DNA of 64,000 bases from Sporichthya polymorpha DSM 43042 (lineage in GTDB: Bacteria; Actinomycetota; Actinomycetes; Sporichthyales; Sporichthyaceae): NCBI RefSeq assembly GCF_000384115.1, contig NZ_KB913029.1, positions 3,323,057 through 3,387,056 on the forward strand, in the 5' to 3' direction. Below, piece by piece: positions 49,926 through 58,559 of the stretch (position 1 is its first letter; each line of letters begins with the position of its first letter). The notes under the pieces are model-generated. The model was given only the letters and a program-made list of their open reading frames with translations. It was not told the DNA's origin and searched no databases. The position numbers and the translations under genes are program-made.

Positions 49926-50680
49926 TCCATGAGGTCCAGGACGGACCTCGCCCCCGGGGCGGAGAGCAGGTGCGCGTCCCCGGCCTGGAGGTGACGCCGC
50001 CACAGATCTTCGGCGCCGGCGACGTCCCGCGCGGCGATGAGGTCGATGAGCTTGCGGTGCGCGCGGTGCGCGATCTCCAGACCCTCGCGGGTGCTGACCT
50101 CGGACCCGTGCGCCGCGAGGAAGCGGTCGGACTGCACCTGGATGATCCGGTTGGTCACCGAGGTGAGGACGTCGTAGGTCAGACACCCCGTCAGTTGTAC
50201 GACGAGATGATGGAAGCGCCCGTGCGCACGGCTCGCCTGCGCCGGGTCGCCCATGACAGCAGCCTCCTCGGCCAGGGCGCCGCGGAGCACGGCGACGATC
50301 TCCGGCGTCCCGCGCTCGGCGAGTAGGCCGGCGGCGGGGGCCTCGAGCATCACCCGCGCGCGGTGGACGTCCGCGAGCGTCGCGCCCTCGTACTGCAGCA
50401 GCAGGCCGATGTAGCGGGAGACCATCGGGACGGCAGGCGTCCGAATGCGCGCGCCACCGCCGGCCCCCCGACGAACCACCAGCAGGCCCTCGGACTCGAG
50501 GATCCGCAGCGCCTCCCGGACGGTCGTCCGCGCGACGCCCATCTCGGCCATCAACTGGTCCTCGGGCGGCAGCGGGTCGTCGGCCTCGAGTTCGCCGGTG
50601 ACGATCTTGCGGCGCAGAGTGCGAGCCACGATCTCGGCGGCCTTCGGGAGCCGGATCGTCTCCAGCTTCGTGGTCGCCAC
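49922..50680 (-). CDS. GntR-family regulator (FadR/FCD type)
   Basis: A 252-residue regulator. The winged helix reads DQLMAEMGVARTTVREALRI and then LESEGLLVVRRGAGGGARI (about residues 35-85). The FCD ligand domain carries HGRFHHLVVQLTGC and a later AHRKLIDLI with metal-binding His. It leads the operon with SDR, DUF35 and thiolase and is divergent from an acyl-CoA dehydrogenase. The AT-rich motif at 50718 in the shared promoter is a candidate site. Confidence 0.9.
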   Translation of the reverse strand: MATTKLETIRLPKAAEIVARTLRRKIVTGELEADDPLPPEDQLMAEMGVARTTVREALRILESEGLLVVRRGAGGGARIRTPAVPMVSRYIGLLLQYEGATLADVHRARVMLEAPAAGLLAERGTPEIVAVLRGALAEEAAVMGDPAQASRAHGRFHHLVVQLTGCLTYDVLTSVTNRIIQVQSDRFLAAHGSEVSTREGLEIAHRAHRKLIDLIAARDVAGAEDLWRRHLQAGDAHLLSAPGARSVLDLME

Positions 50681-50717
50681 GGGCGCACTCCTCTCGGCCG
50701 CCGGGAATTTGCCGGAA

Positions 50718-50736
50718 AAATCGTATCAGGAATAAG
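50718..50736. promoter_or_regulatory. Shared 19-bp AT-rich motif in the gntR/dehydrogenase promoter
   Basis: AAATCGTATCAGGAATAAG matches the motif at 33193, 44431 and 52190. It ends 9 bp before ATG 50746. No ribosome site is visible for that gene, so its mRNA may be leaderless, with TAAGCT as the -10 box. Confidence 0.5.
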
Positions 50737-50745
50737 CTATTTCCC

Positions 50746-51876
50746 ATGACGCCGGCTGACGAGCTTCGCGCCGTGCTCGCGACGATGCCCGACGAGCTCC
50801 GCCGCGGCCCCGCTGCCGACTTCGACGAGATGCTCGCCGCCCAGCGCTGGCTGGCCTCGGCCGGGTGGGTCGCGCCCGGGTGGCCGGTCGAGCACGGCGG
50901 CCGGGGTCTCGGCGTCGCCGACCGCATCGCCTGCGACGCCGAGTACGCCGCGGCGGACGTCCCGCTGCCGGCGGGCATCCTCGGCCTCGCGAACGTCGGC
51001 CCCGCGCTGATGGAGTTCGGCACCGCCGAGCAGCAGGCGCATCTGCCGCGGATTCTCGACGGCTCCGAGATCTGGTGCCAGGGCTTCAGCGAGCCCGGGG
51101 CCGGCAGCGACCTCGCCGGCCTGCGCACCCGTGCCCGCCCGGCGGGGGAGTCCTTCGACGACGGCTTTGTGATTGACGGTCAGAAAGTCTGGACCTCCCA
51201 CGGCATGCACGCGACGCACTGCATGCTGCTGGTCCGCACGGACCCGGATGGCCCGAAGCACAAAGGCATTTCCGTCCTGCTCGTCCCGATGGACAGCCCC
51301 GGCATCGAGCGTCGCCCGATTCGGATGATCTCCGGCGACTCCGAGTTCGCGGAGGTGTTCTTCACCGGCGTCCGTGTCGCCGCGTCCGCGCTGCTCGGCC
51401 CGTTGCACGGCGGTTGGGGTGTGACGGTCCGGACGCTGGTGCACGAGCGGACCGGCGTCCTCTCGCGTGCCGCGGAGCTGGAGAACCGCGCCCGCCAGGT
51501 CGCCCTCGCGACGACGGACCTCGACCCGCTCGACCGCGACGAGGTCGTCCGCCGCTACGTCGAGGCGCGCGTCCTCGGCCAGCTCGGCCAGGCGACCCTC
51601 GCCCGCGGTGAGGCCGGCCAGGACACCGCCGGCCTGCAGGCGCTGATCAAGCTGTCGTGGGGCCTGACCGACCGCGCCCTCGCCGAGACCGCGCTCGACG
51701 TCGTCGGGCTCCCCGCCACCGTGGGTTCGGCCGGCCCCGGCGCCGCCCCCAGCTCAGCCCCCAGCGACCTCGCCTGGCGCTGGCTGAACGCCCGGGCCTC
51801 GACGATCGCCGCCGGGACCACCGAGGTGCTCAAGGACCTCGTCGCCGAGCGCGTCCTCGGCCTCCCGCGCTCCTGA
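50746..51876 (+). CDS. Acyl-CoA dehydrogenase
   Basis: A 376-residue FAD enzyme: CQGFSEPGAGSDLAGLRT, DGQKVWTSHGMHATHC, then STIAAGTTEVLKDLVAERVL at the C-terminus. It belongs to the group often found as one half of alpha2beta2 dehydrogenases. No second subunit is adjacent, so pairing with another dehydrogenase of the cluster is possible. ATG 50746 may be leaderless. A complete 58-bp palindrome follows the stop. Confidence 0.92.
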   Translation: MTPADELRAVLATMPDELRRGPAADFDEMLAAQRWLASAGWVAPGWPVEHGGRGLGVADRIACDAEYAAADVPLPAGILGLANVGPALMEFGTAEQQAHLPRILDGSEIWCQGFSEPGAGSDLAGLRTRARPAGESFDDGFVIDGQKVWTSHGMHATHCMLLVRTDPDGPKHKGISVLLVPMDSPGIERRPIRMISGDSEFAEVFFTGVRVAASALLGPLHGGWGVTVRTLVHERTGVLSRAAELENRARQVALATTDLDPLDRDEVVRRYVEARVLGQLGQATLARGEAGQDTAGLQALIKLSWGLTDRALAETALDVVGLPATVGSAGPGAAPSSAPSDLAWRWLNARASTIAAGTTEVLKDLVAERVLGLPRS

Positions 51877-51886
51877 CCTGCAGCGA

Positions 51887-51944
51887 TGTCAAAAAAGGGT
51901 GACACCCCTTACTGCGCAGTAAGGGGTGTCACCCTTTTTTGACA
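51887..51944. repeat. 58-bp palindromic repeat, copy C (bidirectional terminator)
   Basis: A perfect 58-bp palindrome with 29-bp arms: TGTCAAAAAAGGGTGACACC, CCTTACTGC, then the mirror image ending in a T-tract and GACA. It lies between the convergent dehydrogenase and ferredoxin genes. It is virtually identical to copy A 48.7 kb away. Confidence 0.9.
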
Positions 51945-51968
51945 GCGCCCGGGGACCGCGGCGGCGCG

Positions 51969-52163
51969 CTACTCGAAGAAGACCTTGATCGCGCGCTCGG
52001 GGCACTCGGCGGCGCCGCGGAAGGCGGCCTCGCCGTGCTCGTCGTCGATCTCGAACTCGCCGCCGACGTTGTAGCCCTCGTCGTCGAGGACGTAGACCTC
52101 GGGGGCGAGGGCGAAACAGCGGGCGTTGCCCTGGCAGACCTCGCGGTCGACCTTGACCCTCAT
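51969..52163 (-). CDS. [3Fe-4S] ferredoxin of the P450-partner type
   Basis: A 64-residue ferredoxin. Cys10, Cys16 and Cys54 (CQGNARC ... ECPERA) give the C-x5-C ... C-P pattern of a 3Fe-4S protein. The position usually His, Ala or Cys is Asn13, a variation recalled from mycobacterial P450-linked ferredoxins. It is divergent from the operon containing a P450 (53413), the likely electron acceptor. Start ATG 52163 has GGGAGGA upstream. Confidence 0.9.
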   Translation of the reverse strand: MRVKVDREVCQGNARCFALAPEVYVLDDEGYNVGGEFEIDDEHGEAAFRGAAECPERAIKVFFE

Positions 52164-52189
52164 CGCGTCCTCCCGGTTGCCGGGCGAAT

Positions 52190-52208
52190 AATTCGGTATA
52201 AGATAAAG
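52190..52208. promoter_or_regulatory. Shared 19-bp AT-rich motif between ferredoxin and amidohydrolase operon
   Basis: AATTCGGTATAAGATAAAG matches 33193, 44431 and 50718. It sits in the divergent promoter region, 26 bp from the ferredoxin start and 44 bp from the amidohydrolase start. Confidence 0.5.
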
Positions 52209-52252
52209 CGACCCAGCGCCAGGGACAACCGAGACCGCCGAGGTGACCGCGG

Positions 52253-53413
52253 ATGCCGCTCCGGGACGACATGCAGCTGATCTCGGTGGACGACCACCTC
52301 GTCGAGCCGCCCCACCTGTGGCAGGACCGCCTCCCGGTCGCGCACCGCGACGCCGGTCCTCGCATCATCCAGGTCGAGGACGACGCGGGCCAGATCTCCG
52401 ACGTCTGGCTCTACGAGGGCCGCAAGTACCCGCAGATCGGCCTCAACGCCGTGGCCGGGAAGCCGCCGGAGCAGTTCGGCACCGAGCCGATGCGGTACAC
52501 CGACATGATCCCGGGCTGCTACGAGCCCGAGGCGCGCGTCATCGACATGGACCTCGACGGCGTGCAGGCCGCGATCTGCTTCCCGAGCTTCCCGCGATTC
52601 GCGGGCACGGTCTTCCTCCAGGGCGAGGACAAGGCGCTCGCGCTGCTGTGCGTCCAGGCCTGGAACGACTTCATGCTCGACGAGTGGTGCGCCGCCGCGC
52701 CCGAGCGCTTCATCCCGATCGCGATCCTGCCGCTCTGGGACGTCGACGCCGCGGTGAAGGAGATCCACCGCGTCGCCGCCCGCGGGGCGAAGGCGATCTC
52801 GTTCACCGAGAACCCCGTCCCGCTCGGGCTGCCGAGCTTCCACACCGACCACTGGGACCCGGTCTTCTCCGCCGCGGAGGAGACGGGACTGCCGCTGTGC
52901 CTGCACTTCGGGACGTCGGGCCAGGCGCCGACGACCGCACCGGACGCGCCGTTCGCCGTCACGATCACGCTGTTCGGCTGCAACTCGATGTTCGCCGCGG
53001 CCGACCTCATCTTCTCCCCGGTGTTCCACCATCACCCCAACCTCAAGGTCGCGCTCGCCGAGGGCGGCATCGGCTGGGTGCCCTACCTGCTCGAGCGCGC
53101 GGACTACGTCTGGGACCGGCACCGCTGGTACCAGAACGTGAACCAGGCGGTCCCGCCGTCGGAGCTCTTCCGCCGGCACATCTGGGGCTGTTTCATCGAC
53201 GACGTGCACGGCCTGAAGAACCGCCACGAGATCGGCATCGACCGGATCACCTGGGAGTGCGACTACCCGCACTCGGACTCGAACTGGCCGAACAGTCGCA
53301 AGCGCGCGATCGAGGTCTTCGCCGACATCCCCGACGACGAGGTCGCGCGCATGGTGGAGTGGAACAGCCGCGAGCTCTTCAACTTCCCGCGAACCCCGAC
53401 GGACGCGGCCTGA
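52253..53413 (+). CDS. Amidohydrolase family 2 protein (TIM-barrel metal-dependent hydrolase)
   Basis: A 386-residue protein of the ACMS-decarboxylase-like amidohydrolase group. ISVDDHLVEPPHLWQDR has the DxH-type metal motif, LPLCLHFGTSG the next His, HHHPNLKVALAEGGIGW the barrel strand and WECDYPHSDSNWPNS the catalytic Asp. Relatives in actinobacterial steroid and aromatic clusters are thought to cleave or hydrate rings or C-C bonds. ATG 52253 follows GAGGTGA. Its TGA overlaps the P450 start (TGATG). Confidence 0.88.
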   Translation: MPLRDDMQLISVDDHLVEPPHLWQDRLPVAHRDAGPRIIQVEDDAGQISDVWLYEGRKYPQIGLNAVAGKPPEQFGTEPMRYTDMIPGCYEPEARVIDMDLDGVQAAICFPSFPRFAGTVFLQGEDKALALLCVQAWNDFMLDEWCAAAPERFIPIAILPLWDVDAAVKEIHRVAARGAKAISFTENPVPLGLPSFHTDHWDPVFSAAEETGLPLCLHFGTSGQAPTTAPDAPFAVTITLFGCNSMFAAADLIFSPVFHHHPNLKVALAEGGIGWVPYLLERADYVWDRHRWYQNVNQAVPPSELFRRHIWGCFIDDVHGLKNRHEIGIDRITWECDYPHSDSNWPNSRKRAIEVFADIPDDEVARMVEWNSRELFNFPRTPTDAA

Positions 53414-54822
53414 TGGGCAAGCCCGACCCCAACGACTCCGACTGGTCGGACCTCGACCTCCTGACCGTAAACGAGGCGACCGAACGGCTCGACGCCGAGA
53501 TCGCCGCCCTCACCGGCCAACTCGGCGCGCTGGCCGGCACCGAACGCGACGCCGCGAACCGTCGCCTCGACCTGCTCGTCGCGGCGCGCGACCGCGCGGC
53601 GGCGGGGCCGAAGCGTCCGCTCTACGACGCGCCGCCGGACCGCCCCGCCCACGTCCCGGCCGAACTCGTCCGCGACGTCGACCACGTCTTCGGGCCGGAC
53701 TTCCTCGTCGATCCCTTCGCCGCGTACCGCGAGCTGCGCGATCGGCGAGTCTGGTGGAGCCCGCGCCACGGCGGGTTCTGGATCCTGACGCGGGCCGAGG
53801 ACATCCGCGGCGCCTACCAGCAGCCGGACCTGTTCTCCTCCGCGGCGACCGGCATCCCCGCGCACGTGCAGCGCAAGGAGAAGCTCTACCCGCTCGAGCT
53901 CGACCCGCCCGCGCACACCGCGTACCGCCGCGTCATCGCGCCGCTGTTCGCGCCGAAGGCCGTCACCGCGCGGACCGCGGCCATCGACGCGACCTGCGCC
54001 GCCCTCGTCGACGAGATCGCCCCCCGCGGTCGGGCCGAGTTCCTCGCCGACTTCGCCGAGCCGTTCCCGACGCGGATCTTCACGAACATCCTCGGCCTGC
54101 CCGTCGCCGAGGCACCGAAGTTCGTGGCCTGGAACAACAAGTTGCTGCACTCGCAGGACCAGCCTGAGCGTCGCCGCGAGGCGGGCCTCGAGATCAACGG
54201 CTACCTCCGGGAGCTGATCGAGGCCCGCCGGGCCGAGCCGCGCGACGACGTCGTGTCCGCGCTGCTCGCCTCTGAGGTCGACGGCCGGCCGATCGAGAAC
54301 GACGAGATCCAGAACCTCTGCTTCCTGCTGTTCATCGCCGGTCTCGACACCGTCACCGCGGCGCTGTCCTGGTCGTTCCGCTTCCTCGCCCTGCACCCGG
54401 AGCACCGGCGTCAGATCGTCGACGATCCGGCGCTGATCCCCAGTGCCGTCGAGGAACTGCTCCGCGTGCACTCCTTCGTCAACCCGGCGCGGACCGTCAC
54501 CCGCGACGCCGAGTTCGCCGGAGTCCAGCTGCGCGAGGGGGACCGCGTGCTGCTCGCGACGGCGCTCGTCGCCCAGGACCCGGAGGAGTTCGCCGACGAA
54601 GCGACCGTCCGCTTCGACCGCGACGCCAACCGCCACCTCGCCTTCGGTGCCGGCCCCCACCGCTGCGCGGGCTCGCACCTCGCCCGCGACGAGCTCGCCA
54701 CCGCGCTCACCCTCTGGCACCGGCAGATCCCGGACTACGAGATCGCCCCCGGTGAGACCGTCACCATGCACGCCGGCGGGGTCTTCGGCCTCGACCGCCT
54801 GCCCCTGGTCTGGTCGACGTGA
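53413..54822 (+). CDS. Cytochrome P450
   Basis: A complete 469-residue P450. A hydrophilic helical extension of about 70 residues (ATERLDAEIAALTGQLGALA) precedes the fold. LFIAGLDTVTAALSW is the I-helix with a polar centre, EELLR the ExxR motif and FGAGPHRCAGSHLARDE the heme loop. It hydroxylates a lipophilic substrate with electrons from a ferredoxin, probably the one at 51969. It is coupled to the amidohydrolase before and the dehydrogenase after (GTGA). The N-terminal extension is unusual for a soluble bacterial P450. Confidence 0.93.
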   Translation: MGKPDPNDSDWSDLDLLTVNEATERLDAEIAALTGQLGALAGTERDAANRRLDLLVAARDRAAAGPKRPLYDAPPDRPAHVPAELVRDVDHVFGPDFLVDPFAAYRELRDRRVWWSPRHGGFWILTRAEDIRGAYQQPDLFSSAATGIPAHVQRKEKLYPLELDPPAHTAYRRVIAPLFAPKAVTARTAAIDATCAALVDEIAPRGRAEFLADFAEPFPTRIFTNILGLPVAEAPKFVAWNNKLLHSQDQPERRREAGLEINGYLRELIEARRAEPRDDVVSALLASEVDGRPIENDEIQNLCFLLFIAGLDTVTAALSWSFRFLALHPEHRRQIVDDPALIPSAVEELLRVHSFVNPARTVTRDAEFAGVQLREGDRVLLATALVAQDPEEFADEATVRFDRDANRHLAFGAGPHRCAGSHLARDELATALTLWHRQIPDYEIAPGETVTMHAGGVFGLDRLPLVWST

Positions 54823-56009
54823 CGGACCGATCAGGCCTGACGGCGGCCGAGCTCGCGGCCGAGCTGCGGACGTTTCTGACCGAGCATCACCCGGGGCGGG
54901 CGCCGAAGGACCCGGGGGAGCGGCTGGCGTTCCTTCAGGCCTGGCAGGCGACGTTGTTCGACCACGGCTGGGCGGGGCCCGGGTGGCCGCCGCGGTGGGG
55001 TGGGATGGGGCTGCCCCTGCCGCTGCAGGCGGTCTACCACCGCGAGATGGCCGCCGGCCGCGCGCCGGTGCCGCCGAACAACATCGGCGGCATCGTGGGC
55101 CCGACGATCCTCACCTGCGGGACCGACGAGCAGCGCTCGCGGTGGATCCCGCCGCTGCTGCGCGCCGACGAGCTGTGGTGCCAGGGCTTCTCCGAGCCCG
55201 ACGCCGGGTCGGACCTCACCGCACTGCGCACCCGCGCGGTGCGGGACGGCGACGTCTACCGCGTCACCGGCCGCAAGGTCTGGATCTCCGGCGCGGTGAA
55301 CGCCGACTGGATGCTCTGCCTGACCCGGACCGGCGAACCGGACTCCGGGGCCGCGGGCATCACCTGCCTCGTCGTCGACATGCACGCGCCGGGCGTCCGC
55401 GCGTCCCGGCTGCGCGACCTGACCGGCGGGGCGCACTTCGCCGAGGTGGAGCTCGACGACGTCGAGGTCCCGGTGAGCCATCGCATCGGGGCGGAGAACG
55501 AGGGCTGGGCCGCGGCGCGCGCGACGATGGGCCACGAGCGCTCGACGTCGCTGGCGGCGTCCGGCATGCGCTACCAGCGGGTGACGCGTGACCTGCTCGA
55601 CCTCGCGCGCCGCCGAGGGCAGGCCGACGACCTGCACGTCCGCGACCGGCTCGCCCGGGCCGTCACCGGCGCGCGGCTGCTCGAGTGGAGTGGCCAACGG
55701 GTTCTCGCCCGCGTCCTGGAGGGCGGCGAGCCGGGCCCGCTCGCGTCGGTGATCCGGTTGCAGCACGGCGTCTTCGAGCAGCAATTGCACACCCTCGCCC
55801 TCGACCTCCTCGGACCGCACGCCCAGCTCGACGCCGCCGACCCGACCCTCGCCTCGGGCGAGCGCCACGACGGGAACTGGCTGCGCGGGTTCCTGCGCAC
55901 CCGCGCGAGCACGATCGGGGCGGGAACGGCCGAGATCCAGCGCACGACGATCGCCGACAAGGTCCTGGGACTGCCCCCGGAGACCGGCAACTCAAGGAGC
56001 ACCCGATGA
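54819..56009 (+). CDS. Acyl-CoA dehydrogenase (possible alpha subunit)
   Basis: A 396-residue protein: CQGFSEPDAGSDLTALRTRA, TGRKVWISGAVNADWMLC, and TIGAGTAEIQRTTIADKVLG near the end. GTG 54819 overlaps the P450 stop (GTGA), and its own stop overlaps the next dehydrogenase (ATGA). Two adjacent, dissimilar dehydrogenases are the pattern of heterotetrameric steroid-type FadE enzymes, so the pair probably works as one complex. Confidence 0.92.
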   Translation: MTDRSGLTAAELAAELRTFLTEHHPGRAPKDPGERLAFLQAWQATLFDHGWAGPGWPPRWGGMGLPLPLQAVYHREMAAGRAPVPPNNIGGIVGPTILTCGTDEQRSRWIPPLLRADELWCQGFSEPDAGSDLTALRTRAVRDGDVYRVTGRKVWISGAVNADWMLCLTRTGEPDSGAAGITCLVVDMHAPGVRASRLRDLTGGAHFAEVELDDVEVPVSHRIGAENEGWAAARATMGHERSTSLAASGMRYQRVTRDLLDLARRRGQADDLHVRDRLARAVTGARLLEWSGQRVLARVLEGGEPGPLASVIRLQHGVFEQQLHTLALDLLGPHAQLDAADPTLASGERHDGNWLRGFLRTRASTIGAGTAEIQRTTIADKVLGLPPETGNSRSTR

Positions 56010-57118
56010 CCGGGACGTTCGCCTTCACCGCCGAGCACGAGGCCCTGCGCGACACCGTGCGCCGGTTCCTCACCGAACGGTCCCCGGAGACCGAGGTCCG
56101 CCGACTGATGGAGACGACCGACGGTTACGACTCGGCGGTCTGGAAGCTGATAGCCAATCAGATCGGGCTGCCGGGTCTCGCCCTGCCGGAGAAGTACGGC
56201 GGTTCCGGCGCCGGGTTCGTCGACCTGCAGATCGTCCTGGAGGAGATGGGCCGCGCCCTGCTGTGCGCGCCGTTCCTCTCGACGGTCGTCCTCGCCGCCA
56301 ACGCGCTGCTCACCTCCGGCGACGAGGCCGCCTGCGCCGAGTACCTCCCCGGGATCGCCGAGGGCACGACGATCGCCACCCTCGCCGTCACCGAGGCTAG
56401 CGGCAGCTGGCGCGCCGACGACGTCACCGTTACCGCCGACGCGCAGTACCGGCTCACCGGCGAGAAGACCTTCGTCCTCGACGGTCACGTCGCCGACCTG
56501 CTGCTCGTCGTCGCCCGTACCGCCGCCGGTCCGACGCTTTTCGCGGTCGAAGCGGAGGCGGACGGCGTCACGCGTGAAGCCCTTGGCACCCTGGACGCCA
56601 CGCGCAAGCAGTCGCGGCTGGTTCTTGAGCACACCCCCGCCCGCCTCATCGGGGAGGACGGCGGCGCGGCCGTGCCCCTGGAACAGACCCTCGACCTCGC
56701 GGCCGCGGCCCTCGCGGCCGAGCAGGCCGGCGGTGCGCGGCGGACGCTCGAGATGGCGGTCGAGTACGCGAAGGTCCGCGAGCAGTTCGGCCGGCCGATC
56801 GGGTCGTTCCAGGCGATCAAGCACAAGTGTGCGGACATGCTGCTGGAGGTCGAGTCCTCGACCTCGGCGGCCTACGCGGTCGGGTGGGCGATCGACGCCG
56901 GTAGCGACGAGGTCCCGGTCCTGGCCCCGCTGGCGAAGGCCTACTGCTCCGAGGCCTACACCCACTGCGCGGCGGAGAACATCCAGATCCACGGCGGCAT
57001 CGGGTTCACCTGGGAGCACCCCGCGCACCTGTACTTCAAGCGCGCCAAGAGCACTGAGATCCTCTTCGGCAACCCGCGCCACCACCGCGCGCTGCTCGCC
57101 GACCGGCTGGGGATCTGA
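56006..57118 (+). CDS. Acyl-CoA dehydrogenase (possible beta subunit)
   Basis: A 370-residue protein. The middle-domain motif is degenerate (TLAVTEASGSWRADDVTVTA), as in the non-catalytic partner of heteromeric dehydrogenases. AKVREQFGRPIGSFQAIKHK and ENIQIHGGIGFTWEHPAHLY are well conserved and build the FAD/dimer interface. ATG 56006 overlaps the preceding dehydrogenase. The aldehyde dehydrogenase follows after 1 bp. Confidence 0.92.
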   Translation: MTGTFAFTAEHEALRDTVRRFLTERSPETEVRRLMETTDGYDSAVWKLIANQIGLPGLALPEKYGGSGAGFVDLQIVLEEMGRALLCAPFLSTVVLAANALLTSGDEAACAEYLPGIAEGTTIATLAVTEASGSWRADDVTVTADAQYRLTGEKTFVLDGHVADLLLVVARTAAGPTLFAVEAEADGVTREALGTLDATRKQSRLVLEHTPARLIGEDGGAAVPLEQTLDLAAAALAAEQAGGARRTLEMAVEYAKVREQFGRPIGSFQAIKHKCADMLLEVESSTSAAYAVGWAIDAGSDEVPVLAPLAKAYCSEAYTHCAAENIQIHGGIGFTWEHPAHLYFKRAKSTEILFGNPRHHRALLADRLGI

Positions 57119-57119
57119 G

Positions 57120-58559
57120 GTGCCGACAGAGCCAATGACGGCTGACGCCGCCCGCGCCCTCCTCCCCGCCGGGACCTGCTTCCTCGGCGGGAGCGTCACC
57201 GCGGGGACGGGCAACGCGCGGTCGTACGTCCACCCCGGCGACGGGAGCGCCCTCGGGGAGTTCCGGCTCGCGGGCGCGGACCAGGTCGAGCCCGCGATCG
57301 CCGCGGCGCGCAAGGTGCAGCCCTCCTGGGCGAAAAACCCGGCCTGGCGGCGGGACGCCCTGTTCGCGGCCGCCGCCGCGATCCGCGCCGACGCGGACGC
57401 CCTCGCCTCGGTCGTCACCCTCGAGATGGGGATGCCGATCCGCGCCGCGAAGGCCGGCGTCCTCCAGGCCGCGGAGTGGTTCGCCTACTACGCCGGCTGG
57501 GCGGACAAGGTCGGCGGTGAGGTCGCGCCCGTCGCACCGGGTGACGTGCTCGACTACACGAGCGCCGTCCCGCACGGCGTCGTCGGCGCGATCATCCCGT
57601 GGAACGGTCCGGTGATGGCGGCGGCGCTCAAGCTCGCCCCGGCGCTCGCGACCGGCAACGCGGTGGTGCTCAAGCCGTCCGACCTCGCGCCGTTCTCCTG
57701 CATCCGCCTCGCCGACACCCTCGGTCTGCCCGAGGGACTGGTCTCGGTCCTCGGCGGCGCCGGGGACGTCGGGGCCGCCCTGGTCGAGCAGGTCGACATG
57801 GTCAGCTTCACCGGCGGCGAGAACGCCGGCCGCGCGGTGGGCACGGCCGCCGCGGCGCGGTTCGTCCCCTGCGTCCTCGAACTCGGCGGCAAGTCCGCGT
57901 CGCTCGTCTTCGACGACGCCGACCCGGTGCGGGTCGGGAAGCTGGCGGCGCTCCTCGGCGCGGTCCAGAACAGTGGCCAGGGCTGCTTCCTCCCGACGCG
58001 GCTGCTGGTCCAGCGCGGCGTCGCGGACGCCGTGCTCGAGGCCGCGACCGCGCAACTCGCGAAGGTCCGCCTCGGCGACCCCTTCGACCTCACGACCTCG
58101 ATGGGCCCGGTCGTCGACGTCGCCGCGGCCGACCGCATCCTCGGCGTCATCGCGGCCGCGTCGGCCCGACTCGTCGCCGGCGGCGGACGTGGCCCCGGCC
58201 CGGCCTACGTCGAGCCCACGTTGTTCGCGGACGTCGACCCGGCCAGCAGCCTGGCGCAGGAGGAGATCTTCGGCCCGGTGCTCGCCGTCACGACCTTCGA
58301 CACCGAGGACGAGGCCGTCGAGATCGCGAACGGCACGCGCTACGGCCTCGCCGGGTACGTCTGGACGAACGACCTCGCCCGCGCGCACCGCGTCGCCGAC
58401 CGCCTCGAGGCGGGGTACGTGTGTGTGAACAGCCTCGCCGGGCTGCCGCCGTCCGCGCCCTTCGGCGGATGGAAGGCCAGCGGCCGCGGGAACGAGGGCG
58501 GCCGCGAGGGTATGCGCGAGTTCCTCCGCACCAAGAACGTCCACGTGGGGCTGACGTGA
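57120..58559 (+). CDS. Aldehyde dehydrogenase
   Basis: A 479-residue NAD(P)-dependent aldehyde dehydrogenase. IIPWNGPVMAAALKLAPALA and VLKPSD are the nucleotide motifs, CVLELGGKSASLVFDDAD holds the catalytic Glu, and QNSGQGCFLPTRLLVQ the catalytic Cys. EEIFGPVLAVTTFDTEDEAV is standard. It could oxidise an aldehyde released by P450 or aldolase chemistry in the cluster. GTG 57120 directly follows the preceding stop; ATG 57135 is possible. Its end overlaps the next gene (GTGA). Confidence 0.92.
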   Translation: MPTEPMTADAARALLPAGTCFLGGSVTAGTGNARSYVHPGDGSALGEFRLAGADQVEPAIAAARKVQPSWAKNPAWRRDALFAAAAAIRADADALASVVTLEMGMPIRAAKAGVLQAAEWFAYYAGWADKVGGEVAPVAPGDVLDYTSAVPHGVVGAIIPWNGPVMAAALKLAPALATGNAVVLKPSDLAPFSCIRLADTLGLPEGLVSVLGGAGDVGAALVEQVDMVSFTGGENAGRAVGTAAAARFVPCVLELGGKSASLVFDDADPVRVGKLAALLGAVQNSGQGCFLPTRLLVQRGVADAVLEAATAQLAKVRLGDPFDLTTSMGPVVDVAAADRILGVIAAASARLVAGGGRGPGPAYVEPTLFADVDPASSLAQEEIFGPVLAVTTFDTEDEAVEIANGTRYGLAGYVWTNDLARAHRVADRLEAGYVCVNSLAGLPPSAPFGGWKASGRGNEGGREGMREFLRTKNVHVGLT

